From: Mactromeris polynyma | Taxonomy: Eukaryota > Mollusca > Bivalvia > Venerida > Mactridae | Length of the DNA: 64,000 nucleotides | Reading direction: 5' to 3' | NCBI GenBank assembly: GCA_032209605.1 | Contig: JASFXZ010000012.1 | Location: forward strand, 930,001-994,000 | Part shown: positions 37,680 through 49,995 of the stretch, one piece after another | Position numbering within the stretch: the first letter of the stretch is position 1 | Layout of the letters: each line of letters starts with the position of its first letter | Notes under the pieces: generated by a model | The model's input: the letters and a program-made list of their open reading frames with translations, nothing else | What the model was told of the DNA's origin: nothing | The model's database searches: none | Position numbers and translations under genes: made by a program

Positions 37680-38217
37680 CTCAATGCTTTATATCGTCGA
37701 GCGTGTTTGCTAGGGCTGTTTGAAGTCGAGTCATTCGATATCTTAGGTTACCAAACCGTCGGCAAGAGCATTCGAGAATGTATATGGACTCTTGCTGGAT
37801 CAGGCAGATCGTAGTGATCGTAGTGATGGCAAGTTTCAGGTATACCATAGACAAAATGAGCGTTGTATCGACTGTTTTGTACTTTGAACAACGAGATCGG
37901 TTTGGTGAAATGTGTTCTGTCATAGTCTAATCAGGCATTATGGTTATCATTCCCCTCTCGTCGTCACAGATGACCATTTTGAATGCACATCATGATCAAG
38001 ATGATTTCGCTGTGTTTCTACATGATACTGTCATTTGCTGAAGACCAATAGCTTTGGCCGCTAAAACCCATTTCTGAATCCCATCGAACACCCCTGGAGT
38101 AATTTTGTCAGAAGTGTTCGACATCTCCCCAACCCATCGTCGAACTATAATGAGATAATGCCAGCCTTCAATCAAGAGCTGTACAATGCATCTCTAAATG
38201 TTGCCATGCTGCTGTAA
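37680..38217 (+). pseudogene. Degraded Tc1/mariner transposase
   Basis: The clearest part is 38074-38217, an open frame of 47 codons plus stop starting LNPIEHPWSNFVRSVRHL. LNPIEHPW matches the (D)LNPIEHLW signature near the C-terminus of Tc1-like transposases, whose glutamate-side block belongs to the DDE/DDD catalytic core. WPLKP just upstream (38055, another frame) corresponds to the WPAKSPD that normally precedes it, so a frameshift separates them. Further upstream, pieces in shifting frames resemble the helix-turn-helix region (SRVIRYLR near 37730) and the linker after GRPR (HRQNERCID near 37855). PLVVTDDHF (near 37955) recalls the central RTPLVV block. The relics span about 540 bp against roughly 1 kb for an intact gene. 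It is certainly inactive. The C-terminal call is firm; the upstream parts are tentative. Confidence 0.6.
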
Positions 38218-40218
38218 GAATTGGTGCCCCTTTTGTTTCCGATTACGCAACGTAGTACTTTTCATTAAGCCACAATACAGTCCTAATGTATATACATCTA
38301 TTCATTACTTTTCCTAACTATGGGTATGTGGTTGGTCGGGTGGACGGCATTCAACATGGGACTTCCGGTCAAATAGCTCAAAGTTGCTATTATTAAACAT
38401 AGAAAATAGTTTGAAGCCAACAACTTAAGTTAAGTGCGGGTCAGAGACCCGTTGCTATTACTAAAACTGAAAATACAAACTATTTCGACTCGATAATTTG
38501 AGTTATGTGTTTATCATTCGAAATGTGGCTAATATTTGAGAGGCGATTGTTTTGTTTGCATATAATGTTGTCTGCACGTGTCTTGATTTTCAAATATGCG
38601 TCATGCCTTCAATCATAACTTAAAACTAAATGCATGACTTATAGTTCACAATTAATCTACAAATAAATATTTCGTTAAATAAAATAAAAACCCTTCCGGT
38701 GTTTTCATCTAACTGACACCTTTGTTTCATCGAAAAGGAACCTTGAAAAGATCTCTCTATTTAAGGTAACAATTACCAATGAAAATGATGTCTTCCTTTT
38801 GAAATACTCGTACTTAACTTCGTTTAAACATTTTTTTTAGATTTTTTATTTTCAATTATATTACCAGACGCTGCCTTGTGGTGTTCTCTTAAATTAATTA
38901 AAAGCATATTCATTCAGTGAGTGAGAAACGTGATACATATATTCTGGTAGCAGGCACTGTGAATGCTTAAAAAAGACAATAGCTCATTGAGATGTTTCGT
39001 GACAGATGTGAAAGCGGAAAATTATACCAGTTTACTGCTGTTTTTTCGTAACTGATCATATGAAAACAGTGGTTTGAAGCAGTCCACGGTGACTAGTTTG
39101 CTCGCTTTGCATGCTTATCCAACGCAAACCAAACCTAAATTTTAAATTGATTTAAACTTATAATTAAGTTTGATATGTATTGCCATTCGGCTTGTTAAAA
39201 AAACGTCATATAACTAAATCGTTTGCTATGACCCTTTAGTATCTAGTTGTCGAATGTATGTTAGTAGAAATTAATTTGTTCATCAATTTATAATCAATTG
39301 CGTCATATTATACAAGCTAATAGTAATAGCTTTAAATGGATTAATTTTGTCATTTTTATACCGACGCTATATAATTAGCACAATAATTAGGTTATAATCG
39401 CTCCAGTAATCGAGAAAAGGGTTTCCAGCTACATTGATACAACTTGCCATATCTGTAGTGGCGAGTTGTATCATTAAAGAGTACTTTGTCGTGTTTTGAA
39501 TGATTTCCTTTTAAACCATTTGTTACGTTAATGTGATTGTTACGTTTCCTTAAAAGCTATTTATTGTTTTAACGCTAACTCTAAATAGGAATAACAATCT
39601 GTCAGCATTTGGGAAAACCATTATTGGTTATGCCTTTAAAGTATTCTTATTCAACGAAATGTCAGATTTTATAAATGGATTTTGCAAATTCATGGTATTT
39701 TTAAGTGTTTTGTTTATAACATATTGCTGTAACGCTTGCAAGAAAACTGGTTTTGAAAATTCGTGTTCTGTATAAATATCTCAAGATTTTTTTATTCTTA
39801 ACAAAAACTGCGTGTTGTGTGTGCTTGAGGGAATGATACATGTAACTTTGAATTGCCTTCAGTATTTCCAATTAAAGCTGCACCGGGTAATCACGTTTCA
39901 TCGACTTCTTTTTAAAAAAAGTAGTACTCTGTTAGCGAGGATATTGACAGATCAATGATATTATCCAGGTTGTTTCCATTCTGGACTTGATAGTACTCAT
40001 TGTGGAAACGATAGTTTTATAAACGTTTGTACCATCATATCTAACAATTATACTTTGCCTTAGGACAATCTTCCTGATACAATCAGATACTGAAGTATGA
40101 CAGGGTTTTATACGAAATACTTATTCATAATTTCATAATTCTACTGCTTTATGCTACATAAAACAGTTATTTCAATCAATGATCACATATCCACGAATAG
40201 GGGTATGGAAAATATTTA
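38218..40218. other. Stretch without a supported gene
   Basis: Two kilobases of AT-rich unique sequence. No array, element or credible frame was seen. Confidence 0.5.
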
Positions 40219-40236
40219 CCCCCCCCCCCCCCCCCC
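40219..40236. repeat. Poly(C) run of 18
   Basis: Eighteen consecutive C residues, striking in AT-rich surroundings. The minus strand is an uninterrupted G run. The exact length may be affected by sequencing error. Confidence 0.95.
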
Positions 40237-40926
40237 AGTAATGATTTATTGATAAATAGTTTACCTTTCCTCATGGTAATTGTTAGAAAGCCATCATATG
40301 TTACATCAAATCATTAACATTAATGAGCTTTTTATGCCAAAATTCATCAATCATTTCTTACCACTAAGTGTAAAATTATGTTAGAACTAGTTTGTGCTCA
40401 TAGGGCATTATAGAGCCCCTCATTTACCTATCATTATATGGCAATTCACGTCAGTAAATGACACACTTCTTTCTACGTACAGTACATGTATAGTAGCAGT
40501 AACCTTGACTTCAACACCAAGGTCAACAATCATTCAAAATACATAGAATTCATCTACATGATCTAAATATATCAATCCAATCTAGAGTTTGTAGATACTT
40601 ATTTTATTCCTATTTGTCATTTTTACTGATGTTGAGTTTTAACCGAAGGTGCACATGTTCTGATGCTGAATATTAATTTAGAAAAGTGAAATATGAAACA
40701 ATGATCACAGGGAATATATACCGCCAGAATTCGTGAAATGTGAAGTCTTGAAGTGTAATATTTCTCAGTTCGTAATTTCAGAGTATTCAGACATGAAATG
40801 ATGAAATGCTAGCCACCACCGGTCTTAAGTTATTTTAAGACATACCTTCCTAGACGAAGCGTTGTTAAATGAATTGCACTGGTTGTAACCAAATCGTTTA
40901 ATACATAAACATTGTTTACATTGTTC
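40237..40926. other. Stretch without a supported gene
   Basis: AT-rich; nothing recognised. Confidence 0.5.
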
Positions 40927-41165
40927 ATAGCTGTCATACAACATAGCTGTCATACAACATGGCTGTCATACAACATGACTATCATACAAACTTGCTGTCA
41001 TTCAACAAAGCAGTCAAACTTCATAGCTGTCATATTTCATAGCTGTCATACAACATAGCTGTCATACAACCTGGCTGTCATTTAACATAGCTGTCATACT
41101 TCATATCTGTCATACTTCATAGCTGGCATACACCATAACTGACATACAACATAGCCGTCATGAAG
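40927..41165. repeat. Minisatellite, 16-bp unit, about 15 degenerate copies
   Basis: The consensus is TAGCTGTCATACAACA with many variants (GGCTGTCAT, ACTATCAT, ATACTTCA). Divergence between copies is far higher than in the large arrays, so this is an older or less homogenised array. Confidence 0.9.
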
Positions 41166-41940
41166 TATGAATACAAACCAAACTAAACATAATGAATCAT
41201 GTTACTTCAAAAACACCCGCTGACTTCAGTAGTATAATAAATGTCGTATATTACTCTAAAAAACATTCGGAATTGCGTACACTTGCAAAGCTGGGTCCAC
41301 GAGTTGGATACTTAGTACATACATATATATAGACCGTTGCAATTAAAAACAAGGATATCGGTGGAACCGATGGATGCTCCCCGAAGTATGGTTATAACTA
41401 AGAACAAAACTCTAATTGACAAATCTCACTTTGTTGATGGTTACAATCTGAATGTTATATGCAGCACTGGAAATGTCCTGGATCTCCCAAGAAAATAAGT
41501 ATACAAAAATGAACAATTAAATTGAGATAGTGAACAATTTAATTACATGCTAGGCTAGGATAATCCTGCTAACTGAAAAAAAATGAAAAAAGGAATCTTG
41601 CTACAGATATAAGAAGCCTTTATTCATAATTAATTTAAGTGCCCATGTCAATGCAATGCATAACTTTACAACAAAGACTGTAAGGTGATACAAATCCATA
41701 TCAGCTGATGATCAAATAAGTATGGTGTTGACAGATGTACCAGTGAGTGAATGTCCTTTTTGTTCAATACTTTTTATCATAATTTAAAAAAACAAAGCTT
41801 ATTGTTTGAGGTCTGACATGAGGTGATCTTGAAAGGTGCCATAAAAACAAGAACATATATTTGAAATCAAATATATACATGTATATATTATAAACACTAT
41901 GTAGACAAACGTTTAGCTGAAAATATTTAATCTATATGTT

Positions 41941-42375
41941 GCATAATCAAAGGGCCATAACTATATGAAAAACAGTCCAATCATAATAGGCGCTTCTCCT
42001 ATTGTAATTAAGCTTCCCATACAATTTTGTTGAATTCCTGTCAAAAGATTCTGAGAATTAGTCCGAACAAGAATGGTACCATATATGTACTATGTTGCAT
42101 AATCAAAGGGCCATAACTCCATGGAAAAATATTCCAACCAAAACCAAGTGATAATATGCGCATTTCCTCTTTGTAGTAAAGCTTCCCATGAAGTTTTGTT
42201 GAATTCCAGTCAGTGGTTTCTGAGAAGTAGTCCGGACAAGAATGGTACCATATATAGTATATATGGCATAATCAAAGGGCCATAACTCCGTGAAAAATAG
42301 TCCAACCAAAACTGTGTGATAATATGCGCATCTCCTCTTGGTAATGAAGCTTCCCAAGAAGTCCGGACAAGAAAA
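41941..42375. repeat. Three imperfect tandem copies of a 155-170-bp block
   Basis: Copies start at GCATAATCAAAGGGCCATAA (41941, 42097, 42266) and share ATATGCGCATYTCCTCTT, GCTTCCCA, GTTTTGTTGAATTCC and GAATGGTACCATATAT. The third is truncated before the GGAC tract. Spacing is 156 and 169 bp. Confidence 0.85.
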
Positions 42376-42377
42376 GT

Positions 42378-42430
42378 GGGACGGACGGAAGGACGGACGG
42401 ACGGAAGGAAGGACGGAAGGACTGACGGAA
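42378..42430. repeat. (GGAC/GGAA)n simple tract
   Basis: Irregular tetranucleotide run of GGAC and GGAA words, sitting directly after the third tandem block of the element. Confidence 0.9.
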
Positions 42431-42479
42431 GAAGCGGCGATTATATGCTCCCCCCCTCCCCTTCGGGAACGGGGAGCAT

Positions 42480-44004
42480 AAAAACTTGATTATAAAGGCA
42501 ATACTTCTTAGGTCGTGCGTTCTTCATTTCTGGTGAATGTAATAAGTTGTCAACATCATTCTAGCAAGATGATAGGTACAGATAGGTTTATGAACATTGA
42601 TAACTTCCTTATATAATCGACATACTGTTAAAATGGAGCTATCTCTATTACCGCGAATCAAACAAACTTGTTAATTAACAGTACATATTAGCACTAATGA
42701 TTAAGATATACCCGTATTTTATTACATAAAGGTAACAAGAATTAATAGTTGTAAACCAAGCACATACTTACTATCAGAACATACATTAATGCGGAAAATA
42801 ACCGAGAGACTGGAAAAATTACCATCCATTCCAGATGAAAACATTCTGTGAACATTTGTTTCAATTACAGGACAGGTAGGCTATCAATAATGTGTCATTT
42901 TACAACAGAAATAAATACTTATCTTATTCATCTGTTTTCTCTGTGCAGATATGCGACTATCATTTCAACAAAAAAAGTCGTTATAAGTACGAAAATGAAC
43001 TGTAATGTTTATATCATCTGATGTGATGTATTATATCAGTCATAGTGCTGTGCCTCCAACGTGTAGGATAATGTTGTAGTATCGTGTCTAGAAACATATT
43101 GATATCATCTGTAAGTTAATACAGTTACGGTTTGGCTAACCTGAGACCAGGGCTAACGTGAGAGTTTGTGATCGGTCTTGGTCCGTCGTTCGCGAACCAT
43201 CCTGGTACGCCTGCATTGATTTACGTCTTCTCAGGACTACCGTATTGATCACATTTCACATGCGATATGGGCATGATCCATCAACAAATTTTGCAAAAAA
43301 ACATCATAATGTAATCGAAATGCGGTTGTCGTTGTAACCGTAATGGTAAACTTCAAATAGCTCTGAAATCGATGGGTATAACTTGAAAATATTTTAGAGA
43401 AATGATCCTCAAATGATCCTCACATAAATCACACATAAATATCAATGATACATAAGTAACATATACTGACATCAGTATTACTGAAGTGAGCGAGATACGT
43501 CCATTATTTAGCCCCATATGCTATCATTCATCCCATACGTCTATGACAATAAGTAGCCCGTAGACTGACGTACACCATTTCTACATATTCAAGCATTTAC
43601 TTATTGTAACTCAATATTGTGACTACCGTACCCATAGGATGCTTAATTATGCAACGGATGTTGACTGTGATGTCTGCACCTCCATCGATGCAAATGTTAT
43701 TTGTAAAATATCATGCATCATTTTGTTATACTATTAGACAACAGGTGTCCTGATCTGATATGTTAACAAGAAGCCATTACGTCTGAGTTTCTTTTAGCAT
43801 ATTAAATGTATTTAATTGTACTCTGACGCTACGAATAAGTAAGACAGTAATGCGGAAGAAAACCTTTTAAAACCATATACATGGATATCATTCATTTATT
43901 ACATTTAACACATTACAATTCGAGGCCCTCTTATTACAAGCACCATTCTAATGGACTGAATGTTATAGTATGTTATCATCAAACACACTAATGGTTATAT
44001 TGGA
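42480..44004. other. Stretch without a supported gene
   Basis: AT-rich. Only two back-to-back 11-bp duplications (AAATGATCCTC at 43400-43421, then ACATAAATCAC-like) were seen. Confidence 0.5.
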
Positions 44005-46570
44005 AACTGATCCGAATTGTTGTACTGTATACTGATCTTATGGACGTATTGTTGAAGTGTACATGTATACTGATCTTATGGACGTATTGTTGAAGTGTAC
44101 ATGTATACTAATCTTATGGACGAATTGTTTAAGTGTACATGTATACTGATCTTATGGACGTATTGTTGAAGTGTATACTGACCTTATGGACGTATTGTTG
44201 AAGTGTATACTGATCTTATGGACGTATTGTTGAAGTGTACATGTATACTGATCTTATGGACGTATTGTTGAAGTGTATACTGATCTTATGGACGTATTGT
44301 TGAAGTGTATACTGATCTTATGGCGAATTGTTGTAGAGTATACTGATCTTATGGACGTATTGTTGTAGAGTATACTGATCTTATGGACGAATTGTTGTAG
44401 AGTATACTGATCTTATGGACGTATTGCTGTAGAGTATACGGATCTTATGGACGTATTGTTGTAGAGTATACTGATCTTATGGACGTATTGTTGAAGTGTA
44501 CATGTATACTGATCTTATGGACGTATTGTTGTAGAGTATACTGATCTTATGGACGTATTGTTGTAGAGTATACTGATCTTATGGACGAATGGTTGTAGAG
44601 TATACTGATCTTATGGACGTATTGTTGTAGAGTATAATGATCTTATGGACGTATTGTTGTAGAGTATACTGATCTTATGGACGTATTATTGTAGAGTATA
44701 CTGATATTATGGACGTATTATTGTAGAGTATACTGATCTTATGGACGTATTGTTGTAGAGTATACTGATCTTATGGACGTATTGTTGTAGAGTATACTGA
44801 TCTTATGGACGTATTGTTGTAGAGTATACTGATCTTATGGACGTATTGTTGTAGAGTATACTGATCTTATGGACGAATGGTTGTAGAGTATACTGATCTT
44901 ATGGACGTATTGTTGTAGAATATAATGATCTTATGGACGTATTGTTGTAGAGTATACTGATATTATGGACGTATTATTGTAGAGTATACTGATCTTATGG
45001 ACGTATTGTTGTAGAGTATACTGATCTTATGGACGTATTGTTGTAATGTATACGGATCTTATGGACTGTTGTTGTAGAGTATATTGATCTTATGGACGTA
45101 TTGTTGTATAGTATACTGATCTTATGGACGTATTATTGACGTGTATACTGATCTTATGGACGTATTGTTGAAGTGTTCATGTATACTGATCTTATGGACG
45201 CATTGTTGAAGTGTATACTGATCTTATGGACGTATTGTTGAAGTGTTCATGTATACTGATCTTATGGACGTATTGTTGAGTGTACTAGCGCCATGTACGG
45301 GTTGTTGTTCATAATGGACTTGATGTTGTAGTATGTACTGATCTAATGGATGGGTTGTGGTAGTTTGTACTGATCTTATGGATGGGTTGTGGTAGTTTGT
45401 ACTGATCTTATGGATGGGTTGTGGTAGTTTGTACTGATCTTATGGATGGGTTGTGGTAGTTTGTACTTATCTTATGGATTGGTTGTTGTAGTGTGTACTG
45501 GTTCAATGGATGGGTTGTTGTAGTGTGTACTGGTACAATGGATGGGTTGTTGTAGTATGTACTGGTTCAATGGACGGGTTGTTGTAGTGTGTACTGGTTC
45601 AATGGATGGGTTGTTGTAGTGTGTACTGGTTCAATGGATGGGATGTTGTAGTGTGTGTACTGGTTCAATGGATGGGTTGTTGTAGTGTGTACTGGTTCAA
45701 TGGATGGGTTGTTGTAGTGTGTACATGTTCAATGGATGGGTTGTTGTAGTGTGTACTGATCTTATGGATGGGTTGTGGTAGTTTGTACTGATCTTATGGA
45801 TGGGTTGTGGTAGTTTGTACTGATCTTATGGATAGGTTGTGGTAGTTTGTACTGATCTCATGGACGAGTTGTTGTAGTGTATACTGATCTCATGGACGGG
45901 TTGTTGTAGTGTATACTGATCTCATGGACGGGTTGTTGTAGTGTGTACTGACATAATGGACGTATTGTTGTTGTGTGTACTGGGTCAATGGATGGGTTGT
46001 TGTTGTGTGTACTGGTTCAATGGATGGGTTGTTGTAGTGTGTACTGGTTCAATGGATGGGTTGTTGTAGTGTGTACTAGTTCAATGGACGGGATGTTGTT
46101 GTGTGTACTGGTTCAATGGACGGGTTGTTGTAGTGTGTACTGGTTCAATGGACGGGTTGTTGTAGTATGTACTGGTTCAATGGATGGGATGGTGTTGTGT
46201 GTACTGGTTCAATGGACGGGTTGTTGTTGTGTGTACTGGTTCAATGGACGGGTTGTTGTAGTGTGTACTGGTTCAATGGACGGGTTGTTGTAGTATGTAC
46301 TAGTTCAATGGATGGGATGTTGTTGTGTGTACTGGTTCAATGGACGGGTTGTTGTAGTATGTACTGGTTCAATGGACGGGTTGTTGTAGTGTGAACTTTT
46401 TCAATGGACGATTTGTTGTAGTGTGTACTGGTTCAATGAACGAATTATCGTAGTGTGTACGTTTCTAATTGACGAATGTTTATGATATAAACTGGTCTAA
46501 TGGACATGTACTTGTACTATGTACTGGTCAAATGGACGAATGGACTAATTGTTGTAATTTGTACTTGTCT
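44005..46570. repeat. Large minisatellite, 32-bp unit, roughly 75 copies, three subfamilies
   Basis: The left part (to about 45290) carries TATACTGATCTTATGGACG then TATTGTTGTAGAG, with some units lengthened by a TACATG insertion (38 bp). The middle has GTACTGATCTTATGGATGGG then TTGTGGTAGTTT (45320-45480 and 45750-45860). The right has GTACTGGTTCAATGGAYGGG then TTGTTGTAGTGT (45480-45750 and 45960-46430). The subfamilies alternate in blocks, and indels are common, unlike in most other arrays here. Short frames of 75-106 codons in the right part are period artefacts. Confidence 0.96.
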
Positions 46571-47019
46571 ATTTTCTATTGTAGTACAGCTATAAACACT
46601 GTATGTATGAAATAAGCCATTATAACAACCCTATGCATTTTCCTTCTGAACCTAATATATTCAACAGCAGCGATTGTGTTACAAAACGCTTGTCTATTGA
46701 CTTGGTTCATTTCCAGAATTTCAAAGATAAATATATTCATTGTCTGATATTGCTACAATATATTGCTTAGCATTGCCAGCATTCCAACTACTGCTGGTCT
46801 AGTCACTCCTCTCTGGTAATTTAAAGCCGTAGTTATCACAACACTATATTTTCTCCAGTAGACATACTTTTTGTGTTTAATCTAGCTAAATATCCTGGTA
46901 ATTATAAAACTTGTTTACTTCATTCTCTGTGTTTGTGTTATTCTAAACAATCGATATTGTTGTAATGTTGCTGAGTTGTTCTTCTAAATTAGGTACGTTG
47001 TATTATTTCTCTGTTATTG
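46571..47019. other. Spacer without a supported gene
   Basis: AT-rich; nothing recognised. Confidence 0.5.
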
Positions 47020-48673
47020 TTTGCGGAATGCCGTTATCATAGACCAATAGTGTATGAGTGCTGTGTTGCGGAATGCCGTTATCATAGACCAATAGTGTAT
47101 GAGTGCTGTGTTGCGGAATGCCGTTAACATAGACCAATAGTGTATGAGTGCTGTGTTGCGGAATGCCGTTAACATAGACCAATGTTGTATGTTTGCTGTG
47201 TTGCGGAATGCCGTTATCATAGACCTATAGTGTATGAGTGCTGTGTTGCGGAATGCCGTTATCATAGACCAATAGTGTATGAGTGCTGTGTTGCGGAATG
47301 CCGTTATCATAGACCAATAGTGTATGAGTGCTGTGTTGCGGAATGCCGTTATCATAGACCAATAGTGTATGAGTGCTGTGTTGCGGAATGCCGTTAACAT
47401 AGACCAATGTTGTATGTTTGCTGTGTTGCGGAATGCCGTTAACATAGACCAATGTTGTATGTTTGCTGTGTTGCGGAATGCCGTTAACATAGACCAATGT
47501 TGTATGTTTGCTGTGTTGCAGAATGCCGTTAACATAGACCAATGTTGTATGTTTGTTGTGTTGCAGAATGGCGTTAACATAGACCAATGTTGTATGAGTG
47601 CTGTGTTGCGGAATGCCGTTAACATAGACCAATGTTGTATGTTTGCTATGTTGCGGAATGCCGTTAACATAGACCAATGTTGTATGTTTGCTGTGTTGCA
47701 GAATGCCGTTAACATAGACCAATGTTGTATGTTTGCTGTGTTGCGGAATGCCGTTAACATAGACCAATGTTGTGTGTTTGCTGTGTTGCAGAATGCCGTT
47801 AACATAGACCAATGTTGTATGTTTGCTGTGTTGTAGAATGCCGTTAACATAGACCAATATTGTATGTTTGCTGTGTTGCGGAATGCCGTTAACATAGACC
47901 AATATTGTATGTTTGCTGTGTTGCAGAATGCCGTTAACATAGACCAATGTTGTATGTTTGTTGTGTTGCAGAATGGCGTTAACATAGACCAATATTGTAT
48001 GTTTGCTGTGTTGCAGAATGCCGTTAACATAGACCAATGTTGTATGTTTGCTGTGTTGCAGAATGCCGTTAACATAGACCAATAATGTATGTTTGCTGTG
48101 TTGCAGAATGCCGTTAACATAGACCAATGTTGTATGTTTGCTGTGTTGCAGAATGCCGTTAACATAGACCAATATTGTATGTTTGCTGTGTTGCAGAATG
48201 CCGTTAACATAGACCAATGTTGTATGTTTGTTGTGTTGCAGAATGGCGTTAACAATGACCAATGTTGTATGTTTGCTGTGTTGCAGAATGCCGTTAACAT
48301 AGACCAATGTTGTATGTTTGCTGTGTTGCAGAATGCCGTTAACATAGACCAATGTTGTATGTTTGCTGTGTTGCAGAATGCCGTTAACATAGACCAATGT
48401 TGTATGTTTGCTGTGTTGCAGAATGCCGTTAACATAGACCAATGTTGTATGTTTGCTGTGTTGCAGAATGCCGTTAACATAGACCAATGTTGTATGTTTG
48501 CTGTGTTGCAGAATGCCGTTAACATAGACCAATGTTGTATGTTTGTTGTGTTGCAGAATGGCGTTAACATAGACCAATGTTGTATGTGTGCTGTGTTGCG
48601 GAATGCCGTTAACATAGACCAATGTTGTATGTTTGCTGTGTTACAGAATGCCGTTAACATGGACCAATGTTTA
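47020..48673. repeat. Minisatellite, 45-bp unit, about 36.7 copies, no net indel
   Basis: Units begin GTTGCGGAATGCCGTTAACA and continue TAGACCAATGTTGTATGTTT. The first eight or so copies are a distinct subfamily (TTATCATAGACC, AATAGTGTATGAGTG). A rarer variant, GTTGTGTTGCAGAATGGCG, recurs at about 47555, 47960, 48230 and 48545, spacings of 9, 6 and 7 units. Open frames of 548 and 465 codons run on the minus strand and several up to 212 codons on the plus strand; I consider them non-coding. Confidence 0.98.
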
Positions 48674-49746
48674 TACCAATGTTCCGTCTCACAAATTAAT
48701 ATACCATACTTTTTTTTAAAAAGTTAAGTTTAGAAAGTGTCTGTATGTTTGCACAGCTATTCTATTTTATATATGGACATTAATGTGACTGAAGTTGGAA
48801 AAGTACATGCTATACTCGAAAATTTCTTTAAAAATCGAGGATACAATTTGTGCAACATAACGCATTTTGTCTAACCTTATTATCACGTTCATAATGAAAA
48901 ACATGCAGTATCGTATGATTCTGAACTGTTATTTTTAGCCTGAGTACAAGGTTTTAATTATGATTATTATGTGACCTGCCAGCTTCCGTCATAATCCGAT
49001 GTCGTCGTGTTGTATTACACATTAGCGACATTACTTCCTGGGCAATCTTCATGAAGCATTCTAAATATAGTTTAACAATAGGCAAGATTGCTCCAGTTAT
49101 GACCCTTGATTGAATCTTTTTATCATAGTTCACATTTCTAACATATCAGGAACATGTTAACTTACATACTCTGTGTATAACCATGGTATCTAGCCTAGGT
49201 ATGATCATAGGCAATAGTGCTTCTTATAACCGACGTGTGTTAGTCACAACTACCCTCTGTCACAATATCAACCCATAGGCTTCGTTATCCTTTCTAGAGC
49301 TATGTTCCCAAATACTTTCAAACATTATTACGGCGGCATCATGACACTCTTGTTTCTATGTATTGAATAACATATTCCTGATTTATGATACCAACTCTTA
49401 CACATTTACATTTTGTTGATTTTGCTCTGCTTTATTTGTGTCAAACCTGTGTGCTGGTAAATAGTTTGCTTGAAGGTACCAGCCATTTCTAAACTTGTCT
49501 TTTTATGCTGAAATCTGTACTGGTAACAAGTGAAGGCTTATATTACAACTAGTATGTCTTGTAAACAAAATCTACATGATCACAATATCTGGATCTGGCT
49601 CCGAATATACATACGTTGTGCCTAACCAATCCTGTATAAGCGTGTTTAACGATACTTATGAATTCACTGTCCACTTGTATGTGGGTGTCTCGGCAAAATG
49701 TGTACGGTAATTTCCTATCTGCCATGCGTTTGTGCATCAATGAAAT
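48674..49746. other. Stretch without a supported gene
   Basis: AT-rich; nothing recognised. Confidence 0.5.
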
Positions 49747-49995
49747 GTGTTATACATGTACCTGTATTGGTTCTAACACATGGTGTATATATTGTACCAC
49801 GACATATGTATACGTGTTATACCTGTATGGGTTCTAACACATGGTGTATATATTGTGCCACGACATATGTATACGTGTTATACCTGTATGGGTTTCTAAC
49901 ACATGGTGTATATATTGTACCACGACATATGTATACGTGTTATACCTGTATTGGTTCTAACACATGGTGTATATATTGTACCACGACAAATGTTT
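49747..49995. repeat. Minisatellite, 61-bp unit, about 4 copies
   Basis: Units contain GTTATACCTGTATGGGTTCT, ACACATGGTGTATATATTGT and ACCACGACATATGTATACG. ACACATGG cores lie at 49776, 49837, 49899 and 49960; one unit has an extra T. Confidence 0.95.

Larger units (their letters stand above)
41374..42479. mobile_element. Candidate non-autonomous DNA element with ATGCTCCCCG termini
   Basis: ATGCTCCCCG at 41374-41383 is the exact reverse complement of CGGGGAGCAT at 42470-42479. The right end also folds on itself: ATGCTCCCC (42445) against GGGGAGCAT (42471). Between the ends lie three tandem copies of a GGGCCATAACT-containing block and a (GGAC/GGAA) tract. No transposase is present. From memory, GGGCCATAACT, GGACGG and GGGAGCATAA motifs in this order are abundant in bivalve genomes. 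The boundaries are inferred from the short inverted repeat only, and I found no target-site duplication. Confidence 0.45.

Noticed and set aside
47014..48660. 548-codon minus-strand frame
   Set aside because: Product of the 45-bp array; other frames on both strands are also open and no homology is recognisable.
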